Assembly: GCA_015486905.1 (NCBI GenBank)
Contig: WFQV01000017.1
Span: 1 to 14,679, forward strand
From: Melioribacteraceae bacterium
GTDB lineage: Bacteria > Bacteroidota > Ignavibacteria > Ignavibacteriales > Melioribacteraceae
DNA length: 14,679 nt
Direction of reading: 5' to 3'
Position numbers and translations under genes: made by a program
Shown: piece by piece, positions 7,496-14,503 of the stretch
Layout of the letters: each line of letters starts with the position of its first letter
Numbering within the stretch: position 1 is the stretch's first letter
The notes under the pieces: generated by a model
Told to the model about the DNA's origin: nothing
The model's input: only the letters and a program-made list of their open reading frames with translations
The model's database searches: none

Positions 7496-8377
7496 TTAAG
7501 CGCTTTTACCGAATTTTTCTCGTCTGTATTTGCTTAACTCAATAATTTTAGTTTCTTTGCCGGACTTATCCACGAGGCGATAACTATTATTTGTGTACCA
7601 CCAATCAAGAGGTAAATCTACCGTGTAGTCTTTTGTTTTAGTAAAACTTAAGTTGCGGTCGGCTTGCGGCTCGAATATGCTCCTTTTTAACTGTAGTTTA
7701 AATCCGAAAGACAAATCAAAGTTAACATATTTCCTTTTGTCGTGGAGTTTCCCGTTAAGCAAAATAGCATCCGAGTTTTGCGCTTGTAATACAATCGGAA
7801 TCGTCAAAAGCGCCAAGCGTAAATCCAACAGCAAAGTTTTACTTTGTTCGTAAAGGTATTCGAGTGCAATTAGGTTGTTTATTCCTTCTTCCCTGTTGCC
7901 GAATATTTGCCACATTCCCGAAAGCCCCGGCTTGGAATTGAACTTTTGCCGTTCCTCGTAATGGTTAGGGAAATTCTTTTTCATTACCATTAAATCTGAA
8001 AGCATTAAAGGACGCGGTCCGATAAAGCTCATCTGTCCAAGCAAAATATTTAATAGTTGTGGTAATTCGTCCAAACCCGTCTTACGCAGCCATTTTGCAA
8101 AAGAAGGTACGTCTTTTGCTAAAGAGGGTTTCATAAAAATATTTTTCCTGCTGTGCTTTCTTCGGATTACCCTCTCAGTCGGGAGGGTCTTGAGTTTAAG
8201 TATTTTAATCCTTTTCTTCTCAAGCGTCAGCCCGCGCTCCTGAATAAGTACCGGAAATTCCTTTAATTCCAAAAACAAAATAAATGAAGAAATCAAAATA
8301 AAAGGAGACGTAAAAACGAGCAAAATTAATGAAAAAATAAAATCGCCGATTCTTTTGAAAAAGGAGTAAAATGTCAT
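7496..8377 (-). CDS. Monotopic phosphoglycosyl transferase (bacterial sugar transferase) with extra C-terminal tail
   Basis: The 293-residue product belongs to the bacterial sugar transferase family (WcaJ/PglC type), which moves a sugar phosphate from a nucleotide sugar to undecaprenyl phosphate at the inner membrane and starts capsule, O-antigen or exopolysaccharide synthesis. Visible marks: KRIGDFIFSLILL and a membrane-dipping helix with the Ser-Pro break (S24-P25), LKLKTLP (61-66), the catalytic D103-E104 in KTGLDELPQLLN, SFIGPRPL (117-124), and KPGLSGMWQIFGN (149-161). The family core ends near residue 200. About 93 further residues form a tail without membrane segments, with a motif (250-281) repeated in the next gene. 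Which sugar is used cannot be told. There is no clear Shine-Dalgarno before the ATG. It leads a two-gene unit; no glycosyltransferase or flippase genes lie nearby, so the rest of the pathway must be elsewhere. Confidence 0.9.
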   Translation of the reverse strand: MTFYSFFKRIGDFIFSLILLVFTSPFILISSFILFLELKEFPVLIQERGLTLEKKRIKILKLKTLPTERVIRRKHSRKNIFMKPSLAKDVPSFAKWLRKTGLDELPQLLNILLGQMSFIGPRPLMLSDLMVMKKNFPNHYEERQKFNSKPGLSGMWQIFGNREEGINNLIALEYLYEQSKTLLLDLRLALLTIPIVLQAQNSDAILLNGKLHDKRKYVNFDLSFGFKLQLKRSIFEPQADRNLSFTKTKDYTVDLPLDWWYTNNSYRLVDKSGKETKIIELSKYRREKFGKSA

Positions 8378-8450
8378 TTCAATTTTTTTTAAATTAAATA
8401 TTAATTTACAAAATTTTTATGAAAAATAATGTTTTTCAAATCACTAAAAA

Positions 8451-8473
8451 GGGACAGCCGTTAAGACTGTCCC
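8451..8473 (-). terminator. Hairpin terminator after the FG-GAP relic
   Basis: On the minus strand GGGACAG and CTGTCCC pair around a TTAA-containing centre, followed directly by TTTTT (8450-8446). It lies about 17 bp after the relic's final stop codon. The stem core is the same as that of the dispersed palindrome at 1853-1882, so it may be a repeat serving as a terminator. It would also shield the transferase unit from read-through. Confidence 0.75.
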
Positions 8474-8489
8474 TAATCAATTAAATTAT

Positions 8490-9863
8490 TTATTTCAAAA
8501 GAATCATTTTCCTTGTAGAAGAAAAATTACCGGAGTTCATTGTGTAGAAATAAACTCCGCCGGCAAGTTTGGAAGCGTTAAAATTAACAGTGTGTGTACC
8601 TGCGGACAAAGTTTTGTTAAGCACCTGCGCAATTTTTTGACCGAGATAATTGTAAATAGTAATCTTAATGGGAGTCTCTTTTGCCAGAGTAAAGCGGAGC
8701 TTAGTCGTCGGATTAAACGGATTCGGGTAATTCTGTGAAATAGAGAAAGGTGTGGGTTTTACATTGTTGTCTTTTACGGAGGTTGATTGATTTTCAGCCT
8801 CTATTACCCAAACCGTGCCGTCATTATCCTAAATATTAAAATCCGAGCTGTAATTGACAAAAACGTATTCGTCTTTTCCGTCTCTGTCCATATCCCCTGC
8901 GGGACAGCCTTAGAACAAACGCGGTGTTAACGTAACCGAACTATCGGGGGAGAAACCGTTGTAATCCCAAATGTCAAAAGCAACATTTACAGTCCAATTT
9001 GTTGAATCCGCCGGGTCTCCCGATCCGTTATATTCAACGTCGTAAATTCGACCGTTTCGTTTGCCGGCAATTATTAAATCTGCTTTGCCATCGTGATCAG
9101 AATCGGCTATGTACATTGAACGCAGCTTTCCACCGGCTTTTCGAGGTAAGTGAATTAATTCTTTAACGTCGTCAGCTGTAATTTTAGAAACATCAGAAAT
9201 TCCTGTAACAATAAATACAGTGTTCTCCGGTTCTGTCCCTGCAATGTAAAGTTCTTTTACTACAACGCCGTTTACGTCGGCAACGCGGATTCCGTCCAAT
9301 GCTCCGTAATCTATTCCCTTCGAAGCGTAAATTTGGTTTAATTCGCTTGCCACGTCAAACTTGCCGTCTCCTTTGTTTTCAAGGACTTTCAAGGTAAAGT
9401 GGTCCCAAACCATTGCGTAAATTTCTTTATTTCCATCATTGTCCAAATCACCTGTGTTTACACTGTAAAGAGAACCGCCGGTAAGCCCGTTTAAATCGTA
9501 CTCTGTTTGCTAAGATGTAAAAGCTCCGAATTGACCCGACACGGAGGAAACATTTACTTCTCTGCCACTGTCTCTTTTTCTTATTCCTGTAATCAATTCG
9601 TTTGTACCATCGTTATCAATATCCTTTACCGTTAAATTGTAATGGCGGAAGTCCGTATTGTCGGGTAAGCCGTAATTCCAGACGGTGGTTGGGTCCGGCA
9701 TATCACTTCCTTCGGTATATTTCCCGTATTTGTTTTCGCCCACAATCCCATTCCACTCAAATACCCACGAGCGTGGTGGGTTAGGGTCTCCTTGATGAAC
9801 ATCCGAAGGCAATGTGGTAATAATTTCTACCACACCGTTGTTATCCATATCGCGGCAAGCCGC
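8490..9863 (-). pseudogene. Broken FG-GAP repeat protein with T9SS sorting domain
   Basis: One continuous frame of about 458 codons encodes calcium-binding-type FG-GAP/VCBS repeats: DMDNNGVVEII, DIDNDGTNELI, DLDNDGNKEIY, DSDHDGKADLI and DMDRDGKDEYV. A complete T9SS sorting domain follows (YPNPFNPTTK, IYNYLGQKI, GGVYFY, final KMILLK; TAA at 8490). Three in-frame stops interrupt it: TAG at 9510-9512, TAA at 8910-8912, and TAG at 8829-8831. There is no frameshift. The 5' end is lost: family sequence stops at about 9863, where an AT-rich direct-repeat stretch begins. Intact relatives are large secreted adhesion or beta-propeller proteins. The use of both TAG and TAA, beside other relics with TGA, points to decay rather than a changed code. 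The reading frame otherwise looks well kept, so loss may be recent. Confidence 0.85.
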
Positions 9864-9895
9864 AATTATGAATGATGAATTTTGAATTATGAATT
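9864..9895. repeat. AATTATGAAT direct-repeat stretch at the truncated 5' end of the relic
   Basis: AATTATGAATGATGAATTTT is followed by GAATTATGAATT, giving a nested direct repeat. It is preceded by a GCGGC/GCCGC mini-palindrome at 9852-9863. It resembles the TTATGAATGTTGAATGTTGA part of the dispersed repeat at 12201-12220 and marks the break point of the FG-GAP relic. Confidence 0.5.
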
Positions 9896-10204
9896 AAAAA
9901 CTTTACAGCAAAAATATTTTGACAAAAAAAACAAAGATTTGATTGAGGATACTATAGTGCCTTCTAAGGTTTATTGTTAAATTAATGGATTGGCTCTAAC
10001 GGGGTTAATAAGTTTTTAACCTAAATAACTTTCTAAAAATAAGAATTAAAGTTGCAAGTAAAATTATCATAAAAAAGTTATTGGGATTGGTTTTGAATAG
10101 CAATGAAAAATTTCTGTTGTTGCAAGTTTTGTCACAAAACAAAGCGAAGTAATCTGACCCCCCCCAATAAATCTGAGCCGAATATTTAAATCTTGCTTTT
10201 GCAT
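9896..10204. other. Gene-free spacer
   Basis: I see no supported gene. The only noteworthy item is a run of eight C at 10158-10165, unusual in this AT-rich setting but not inside a recognisable reading frame. An open frame on the minus strand here is a shadow of the PIN relic plus random sequence. Confidence 0.5.
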
Positions 10205-10414
10205 CTATTTTTCCACGACATAGCTTTCGTAAACGGCGGCAAAGAAAAGCGAAGACGTGGTTGACTTTTGCAAAAATTTCAATTTCAAAATATTTTTCAG
10301 CTCTAACAAACGTTTGTCTCCGGAAATAATGTATTGTGCTTCTAATTTGACTGCGCATTAGATAAACTTGTCGTCGTCAGGGTAGTTTTTGATTACCTTC
10401 AAGGTGGGTTTAAA
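10205..10414 (-). pseudogene. Relic of a PIN-domain toxin (VapC-like)
   Basis: A 70-codon frame reads PTLKVIKNYPDDDKFI, then a TAA (10358-10360), then CAVRLEAQYIISGDKRLLEL and a C-terminal tail. This is the second half of a PIN-domain ribonuclease of the COG1569 kind, where DPDDxKFxECA...ADYIxSGDKxLL is the hallmark. The TAA stands exactly where the conserved glutamate codon GAA is expected. The first half is missing or scrambled: about 90 bp further upstream, around 10440-10524, a degraded ATGAAAAT...ACAAACAT could be the MKxxxDTN start, but stops and a large deletion intervene. No antitoxin gene is visible on either side. Intact members cleave RNA as toxins of type II toxin-antitoxin pairs; this copy cannot make that protein. 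Confidence 0.7.
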
Positions 10415-10554
10415 ACAATTGCAGATTTAATTGTAGCGTGCATTTGTTTTTCTCCGAAACTGAAAAGCTATTTGTTTTTTTGATGACAATAAAGTTATGT
10501 TTGTACTCAAAATATTTTCATTAAAAGGAACGAATAAAAATAAAAAGGTAATGA

Positions 10555-12018
10555 ATGTTGAAGCATTTTTTGTTGAGTTTGGTTTTAATCTTTTTAATTC
10601 AAGGCGCAGTTTTAGCACAAACCGAAATTCAAAAAGCAGTAAGTGATTTTTCTAAAACTGAGGAATTGCACCAAACATCCTGGAGCGTTTGTGCTAAGTA
10701 CGTTGACAACGGCAAAACGATTGTTGCTTTGAATCCGAGACTTAATCTTGCTCCTGCTTCGGGGTTAAAAGTTTTTACAACGTCTGCGGCGCTTAATATT
10801 CTCGGAGATGATTACCGCTTTGTAACGAAAATCTTTGCAGATGGGAAAATTGAAAACGGAACACTTTACGGAAATTTAATTATTGTCGGTTCGGGAGATC
10901 CGACCCTCGGCTCGCCAAAAGTTAAGGGTTCTCTGCCTCTCGACAGTTTAATGTTAAATTGGGTTGACGCTGTAGAGACAGCGGGAATAAAAAAAATCAC
11001 AGGCTCAGTCCTTGTTGACGACAGACTTTTCGACGATATTCCCATTCCGAGAAATTGGTACTGGGTCGATTTGGGTAATTATTACGCGGCGCAAACCAGC
11101 GCTTTGACAATCAACGATAATCTGTACAAAATATTTTTCCGTCCCGGCAAAAAGCCCGGAGCCCCGGCGGAATTTTTAAGAACCGAACCTGCACTGCACG
11201 GAATAATATTCGTAAACAAAATGAAAACCGGCGCTGTCGGCTCGGGCGACAACGGCTACGTATTCCGCTCCCCGCACGACAGTCTCGCCTATTTGAGGGG
11301 AACGGTTCCAATGGGTTACGAAGAGTTTTCCATTAAAGGTTCTTTGCCTGATCCGCCTCTGTTTGCCGCCGTTTACTTTACCGGAGCTTTGAACAAAAAC
11401 AGAGTCAAAATTTCGGGTAAACCCGGAAGGGTGCAAACTTCGCTTGATTATTCCGCAATGAATTTAATTACGGAAACGGTTTCCCCGCCATTAAAAAATA
11501 TTGTTTACAACATTAACAAAATAAGCAACAACCTTTACACAGAGCAGTTGTTAAGAACGATTGCTGTTGTGAAGTACGGCTTGGGAAGCGAGGATAAAGG
11601 AATCAAAGCGGTTAAACAATTTGTCGCCGAAAGCGGTGTTGACACTGCGGGGTTGAATCTTTTCGACGGCTGCGGATTGAGCCGCTCAAATACCATAACC
11701 GCCGAGATGATGACCGATTTGTTAATTGCCAACACTCACAGAAGTTGGTTTCCCGCGTTTTACCGCTCATTGGCTATTGCGGGAGTTGCAAACGATCCCG
11801 GTTACTTTGTGAAGTTCGGTAAAGGCACTCCGCTTGAGAACAATGCCAGAATAAAAGGCGGTTTCATTTCCGGTGTGCGCAGCCATTCGGGCTATTTAAA
11901 AACCCGCTCCGGCAGAACGGTTGCTTTTTCTTTAATTGCAAACAACTTTACTTGCAAGGTTAAAAAGATTAATAAAATACACGAGAAAATTTTAATAATG
12001 CTGAGTAAATTGAAATGA
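10555..12018 (+). CDS. dacB: D-alanyl-D-alanine carboxypeptidase/endopeptidase, PBP4 type (peptidase S13)
   Basis: The 487-residue product is a periplasmic class C penicillin-binding protein that trims D-Ala from peptidoglycan stem peptides and may cut cross-links. It has a signal peptide (about 1-21, cut after VLA). The acylating serine motif is S69-G-L-K72 within PASGLKVFTT, the second motif is S324-N-N326, and the third is K434-G-G436 in IKGGFISGVRSHSGYL, where most relatives have KTG or KSG. GSGDPTLGS (112-120) and NYYAAQTSALTINDN (175-189) are family signatures that flank the inserted domains of PBP4. The length is normal for the family. AAGG lies about 6 nt before the chosen ATG. It is divergent from the PIN relic and stands alone; the next gene begins 440 bp later. 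Confidence 0.92.
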   Translation: MLKHFLLSLVLIFLIQGAVLAQTEIQKAVSDFSKTEELHQTSWSVCAKYVDNGKTIVALNPRLNLAPASGLKVFTTSAALNILGDDYRFVTKIFADGKIENGTLYGNLIIVGSGDPTLGSPKVKGSLPLDSLMLNWVDAVETAGIKKITGSVLVDDRLFDDIPIPRNWYWVDLGNYYAAQTSALTINDNLYKIFFRPGKKPGAPAEFLRTEPALHGIIFVNKMKTGAVGSGDNGYVFRSPHDSLAYLRGTVPMGYEEFSIKGSLPDPPLFAAVYFTGALNKNRVKISGKPGRVQTSLDYSAMNLITETVSPPLKNIVYNINKISNNLYTEQLLRTIAVVKYGLGSEDKGIKAVKQFVAESGVDTAGLNLFDGCGLSRSNTITAEMMTDLLIANTHRSWFPAFYRSLAIAGVANDPGYFVKFGKGTPLENNARIKGGFISGVRSHSGYLKTRSGRTVAFSLIANNFTCKVKKINKIHEKILIMLSKLK

Positions 12019-12026
12019 AAATGACC

Positions 12027-12076
12027 AACCCCCTAAATCCCCCTACCTATTTAAGGGAAGTGGACTTAAGGGGTGA
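12027..12076. repeat. Imperfect CCCCCTAAATCCCCC palindrome after dacB
   Basis: CCCCCTAAATCCCCCTACCT faces AGGGAAGTGGACTTAAGGGG around a short ATTTA loop, about three quarters complementary. This resembles a dispersed palindrome class I recall from many bacterial genomes. It starts about 10 bp after the dacB stop and could slow transcription, but there is no T-run. The interval 12077-12159 holds nothing I can identify. Confidence 0.6.
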
Positions 12077-12159
12077 GTTAGAAAAAGAGTAGTGGAATTT
12101 TTTAGATGAACCTAAAACAATCAAATGAAACATACATGACTAATTTTAAGATACCATAG

Positions 12160-12458
12160 TAAATGATTATTAGTTATGAACATGCCTGCCGGTAGGCAGG
12201 TTATGAATGTTGAATGTTGAATTAATTTGGTAATGAATAATGCGAGACGATAAAATTGATTGCATGGTTGGATGAATGCATGGTTGCATGGTTGTTCTGA
12301 TATTTTTTGTTTGGATATTGAAATTAAAGTTAAGGTTAAGATTGAGGTTAAGATTGGGACTCGTTACTAATTATTCACCTGCTAATTTTTTAGCGCGATG
12401 CGTCGGGCTGGAGACTTAAGACTAAATTCGTGTAATTAGCGGCAAAAAAAATAAACAA
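12160..12458. repeat. Dispersed ~300-bp repeat, copy C, inverted, ending at the pdxB start codon
   Basis: This is the inverted partner of copy A at 839-1148, about 11 kb away, with nearly the same block order and about 90% identity by eye. The last shared bases (GCGGCAAAAA...ATAAACA) run right up to the pdxB ATG. On the gene-sense strand, GAGACTTAAGACTAAATTCG followed by TGTAATTAGC lies 20-60 bp before the ATG; in copy A the same place reads TTGAGAC...TAATTTG, loosely like a Bacteroidetes -33/-7 promoter. No Shine-Dalgarno is present, so the repeat may supply the whole 5' leader of pdxB. Confidence 0.8.
12181..12200. repeat. 20-bp palindromic insert flanked by TTATGAA direct repeats (copy C)
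   Basis: CATGCCTGCCGGTAGGCAGG sits between TTATGAA at 12174-12180 and TTATGAA at 12201-12207. It corresponds to the insert at 1105-1124, so it was already present in the ancestor of copies A and C. Its stem CCTGCC/GGCAGG is closer to a perfect palindrome than that of copy A. Confidence 0.7.
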
Positions 12459-13592
12459 ATGAAAATTATTGCCGACGAAAATATTATTTACGCCCGAGAG
12501 GCTTTTTCACAATTCGGTGAAGTTGTTTTGCTGCCGGGACGGAGCATCACAAGTGCCGAGCTGAAGGATGCGGACGCTTTAATTGTACGCTCCGTAACCA
12601 AAGTTGACGAACGCCTTTTGGAAAACACAAAGGTTAAATTTGTCGGAACTGCTACAATCGGCGAAGACCACATCGACAAAGAATACCTTGGGAGGAACGG
12701 AATCGGTTACTCAAACGCCAAAGGCTCGAACTCCGAAGCGGTTGCGGAATATGTCCTCTCGGCAATTGCCGAGTTTTTACATTCAACTAAAAATACGCTG
12801 AAAGACAAAACAATCGGTATTGTGGGTGTGGGGACAATCGGAAGTAAAGTTGCAAAATACGGGGAGGTTTTGGGGCTGGAGGTAATCCGGAACGACCCCC
12901 CGTTGAAACGTCTTACCGGAAGGACAGAGTACAGATCACTCGAAGAAGCCCTTTCGGCAGATATTGTAACTTTCCACGTTCCGTTAAACGTTGGCGGAGT
13001 TGACAACACCGTACATCTACTGAACGAAGAAAATTTCAGAAAGTTAAATCCGAATGCTTTGTTAATTAATGCCGCAAGGGGACAAGTAATTGGAAATAAT
13101 GCATTGCTGAATTATTTGACCGTCTCTAAAAATCTCTTTACCGTTCTTGACGTCTGGGAAAATGAACCCTCGATTAACATCGATTTATTAAATGCGGTTA
13201 ATATTGGAACACCTCACGTTGCCGGCTATTCCTACGAGGGGAAAGTAAACGGTACGGTTATGATGTACAACGCTGTGTGCCGGTTTTTCGGCTTGGAGAG
13301 GAAATGGTCACCCCCGGAATTAAAATTGAACGACAGAGAAATTTCCATTGGTGAAAACTTTTCCCTCGAAGAAAATTTGTACAGGGTATTTCAAAAAGTT
13401 TACGCTATTAAAACGGATGATGAAAAGATGCGGAAAACAATCTTATCAAATAAAAAAAATGTCTCTTTTCTCTTTGACAAACTTCGCAAAGAATACCCGC
13501 TTAGGAGGGAACTGAATAATTTCGAAATTACCGCCCGCCCGCCTAAAGAAATACTTAATCTTTTTAAGCTTTCTAAAACATTGGCTCCTTAA
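12459..13592 (+). CDS. pdxB: 4-phosphoerythronate dehydrogenase
   Basis: The 377-residue cytoplasmic enzyme oxidises 4-phospho-D-erythronate to 2-oxo-3-hydroxy-4-phosphobutanoate, the second step of DXP-dependent pyridoxal phosphate synthesis. It is a D-2-hydroxyacid dehydrogenase: VGTATIGEDHID (62-73) and GSNSEAVAEYVLSAI (89-103) are PdxB signatures, GVGTIG (123-128) is the dinucleotide-binding loop with D146 after it, and the catalytic set is R207 (INAARGQV), E236 (DVWENEP) and H253 (GTPHVAGYSYEGK). These are one residue off the E. coli numbering. The C-terminal part, about 285-377, fits the PdxB dimerisation domain, so the gene looks complete. It starts exactly at the end of repeat copy C and has no Shine-Dalgarno, only an A-rich leader. 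No other vitamin B6 genes are adjacent. Confidence 0.93.
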   Translation: MKIIADENIIYAREAFSQFGEVVLLPGRSITSAELKDADALIVRSVTKVDERLLENTKVKFVGTATIGEDHIDKEYLGRNGIGYSNAKGSNSEAVAEYVLSAIAEFLHSTKNTLKDKTIGIVGVGTIGSKVAKYGEVLGLEVIRNDPPLKRLTGRTEYRSLEEALSADIVTFHVPLNVGGVDNTVHLLNEENFRKLNPNALLINAARGQVIGNNALLNYLTVSKNLFTVLDVWENEPSINIDLLNAVNIGTPHVAGYSYEGKVNGTVMMYNAVCRFFGLERKWSPPELKLNDREISIGENFSLEENLYRVFQKVYAIKTDDEKMRKTILSNKKNVSFLFDKLRKEYPLRRELNNFEITARPPKEILNLFKLSKTLAP

Positions 13593-13724
13593 TGCAACAA
13601 ATCCAACCGGCGCCCAAAAAAATATTTTGTTCAATATTTGTACAGTACCAAATATGGATAATCTAATCTAAGAAATATTATGCCTGGCGCTGATATTTTA
13701 AATCCTGGCACAGATTTAAAATTG
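13593..13724. other. Spacer after pdxB with one 9-bp inverted repeat
   Basis: No gene is supported. TTTTAAATC (13696-13704) faces GATTTAAAA (13713-13721) around CTGGCACA. A 49-codon open frame from 13681 runs through this and the next two palindromes; its sequence is explained by repeats and it has no start signal. Confidence 0.5.
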
Positions 13725-13753
13725 GTAGGGGACGCAAATTTTGCGTTCCCTAC
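13725..13753. repeat. 29-bp near-perfect palindrome
   Basis: GTAGGGGACGCAAA pairs with TTTGCGTTCCCTAC at all fourteen positions, counting one G-U, around a single T. Its GTAGGG/CCCTAC ends are like those of the coding-region palindrome at 1853-1882 (TGTAGGG on the coding strand), suggesting a related class of dispersed element with a different core. Confidence 0.7.
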
Positions 13754-13757
13754 TAAA

Positions 13758-13778
13758 ACCCCGAATTTCATTCGGGGT
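13758..13778. repeat. ACCCCGAAT/ATTCGGGGT hairpin
   Basis: Perfect 9-bp arms with a TTC loop. It is similar in design to CCCCGAGCT/AGCTCGGGG at 1303-1322 and lies 4 bp after the preceding palindrome. Confidence 0.65.
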
Positions 13779-13786
13779 ATTAAAAT

Positions 13787-13810
13787 TAAACTGCTTTGCA
13801 GTTTATTTTT
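13787..13810 (+). terminator. Possible distal terminator for pdxB
   Basis: TAAACTGC pairs with GCAGTTTA around TTT, followed by TTTTT. It has the shape of a rho-independent terminator, but it lies about 195 bp after the pdxB stop and has an AT-rich stem base, so it may be one more dispersed hairpin. Confidence 0.5.
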
Positions 13811-13844
13811 CTTGAAATTATTCAAATAGATATATCGTAAACGG

Positions 13845-13930
13845 AAGCGCGAAGCGCTTAAATTTCAATAACTGTGAGTGAAACCTGCAGAATAGGATAA
13901 CGCTTCAAAGAAGAACTGTGAAAGCAGTTC
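13845..13930. repeat. Two more small hairpins
   Basis: AAGCGC/GCGCTT with a GAA loop (13845-13859), and GAACTGT/GCAGTTC with a GAAA loop and one wobble pair (13913-13930). No gene lies between them. Confidence 0.5.
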
Positions 13931-13958
13931 AATTATGTGTGTGTCAATAAAATTCTAA

Positions 13959-14014
13959 AAGGGGGTAGGGTAAACCTCGCAAGGGCTAAAAATAAATTTG
14001 AACCCCTACCCCTT
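13959..14014. repeat. AGGGGGTAGGG/CCCTACCCCTT inverted repeat
   Basis: G-rich and C-rich arms face each other across about 30 nt. Further C-rich blocks follow at 14015-14032. This is a repeat rather than a terminator on present evidence. Confidence 0.5.
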
Positions 14015-14051
14015 CAGGGTTCTTTTCCCCTTTTTGATTCTTTGTTCTACA

Positions 14052-14113
14052 GACATTGAACCCCTTCGGGGTCCTAAGAGGCACGCATTACGACCCCGAA
14101 GGGGTCGAATGTC
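14052..14113. repeat. 22-bp inverted repeat whose arms are themselves palindromes
   Basis: GACATTGAACCCCTTCGGGG continuing into TC (14052-14073) faces GACCCCGAAGGGGTCGAATG continuing into TC (14092-14113), with about 18 nt between. Each arm also folds alone through ACCCC/GGGGT. Two folding states are possible. The region 14114-14253 beyond holds only a CCCGA/TCGGG mini-palindrome at about 14223-14235. Confidence 0.65.
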
Positions 14114-14253
14114 AATAGAAAAATAATCAAAAGTAAAAAACCGATGCCGAAGATATCGAAGTAAAGCAATCTGCTAAAATGTTTGATGTAGTTAAAAGTT
14201 CTAATTTTTCAACACTCCGTCTCCCGAAAAGTCGGGATAAGTCGAGAGCTACC

Positions 14254-14334
14254 CCTCTTGAAAGAGAGGAATTTTAAAATTTGTAGGAAAAAACCATCCA
14301 ACCATCCATTCATACAATCATGCATCCATCCAAC
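14254..14334. repeat. Small hairpin and CATCCA tract related to the dispersed repeat
   Basis: CCTCT/AGAGG forms a hairpin at 14254-14269. From 14294 the sequence is an irregular CATCCA/CATGCA tract like the middle of copies A, B and C. The tract is interrupted at 14335 by palindromic units and resumes at 14414-14453, so it is probably a further fragment of the dispersed family. Confidence 0.5.
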
Positions 14335-14374
14335 CTGTCGCGCTGAAGTCAAGCGCAGCGCAGACTAAGGCGGA
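14334..14374. repeat. 41-bp palindromic repeat, unit 1
   Basis: The unit begins CCTGTCGCGC and ends GACTAAGGCGGA, with AAGTCAAGCGCAGCGCAGAC between. Its ends are partly complementary. It is followed at once by unit 2. Confidence 0.7.
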
Positions 14375-14413
14375 CCTGTCGCGCCGAATCCCGCATTATG
14401 CAGGGAAGGCGGA
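14375..14413. repeat. Palindromic repeat, unit 2 (39 bp)
   Basis: It shares the CCTGTCGCGC start and the AAGGCGGA end of unit 1, but its core is CCCGCATTATGCAGGG, a different and nearly perfect hairpin. Same ends with a variable core is notable for this family. Confidence 0.65.
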
Positions 14414-14503
14414 CAATCCAATCATCCATGAATCCACTAATCCATTTATGCAAGGTTCTCGATTTGACAATAATAAGTCTAATGACTTGCGTCTTACCTC
14501 TTG

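Noticed and set aside
265..9863. Stop-codon reassignment or selenocysteine/pyrrolysine use to explain in-frame stops
   Set aside because: All three stop codons interrupt the relics, frameshifts co-occur in two of them, and the intact genes show no internal stops.
10158..10165. Run of eight C as a possible phase-variation tract
   Set aside because: It is not inside or just before any recognisable gene, so no switching role can be supported.
10005..10358. A 117-codon minus-strand open frame
   Set aside because: It is a shifted frame over the PIN relic followed by spacer sequence; the PIN-like protein pattern is in another frame.
13681..13830. 49-codon plus-strand open frame after pdxB
   Set aside because: Most of it is palindromic repeat sequence and it lacks a ribosome binding site; the frame is likely accidental.
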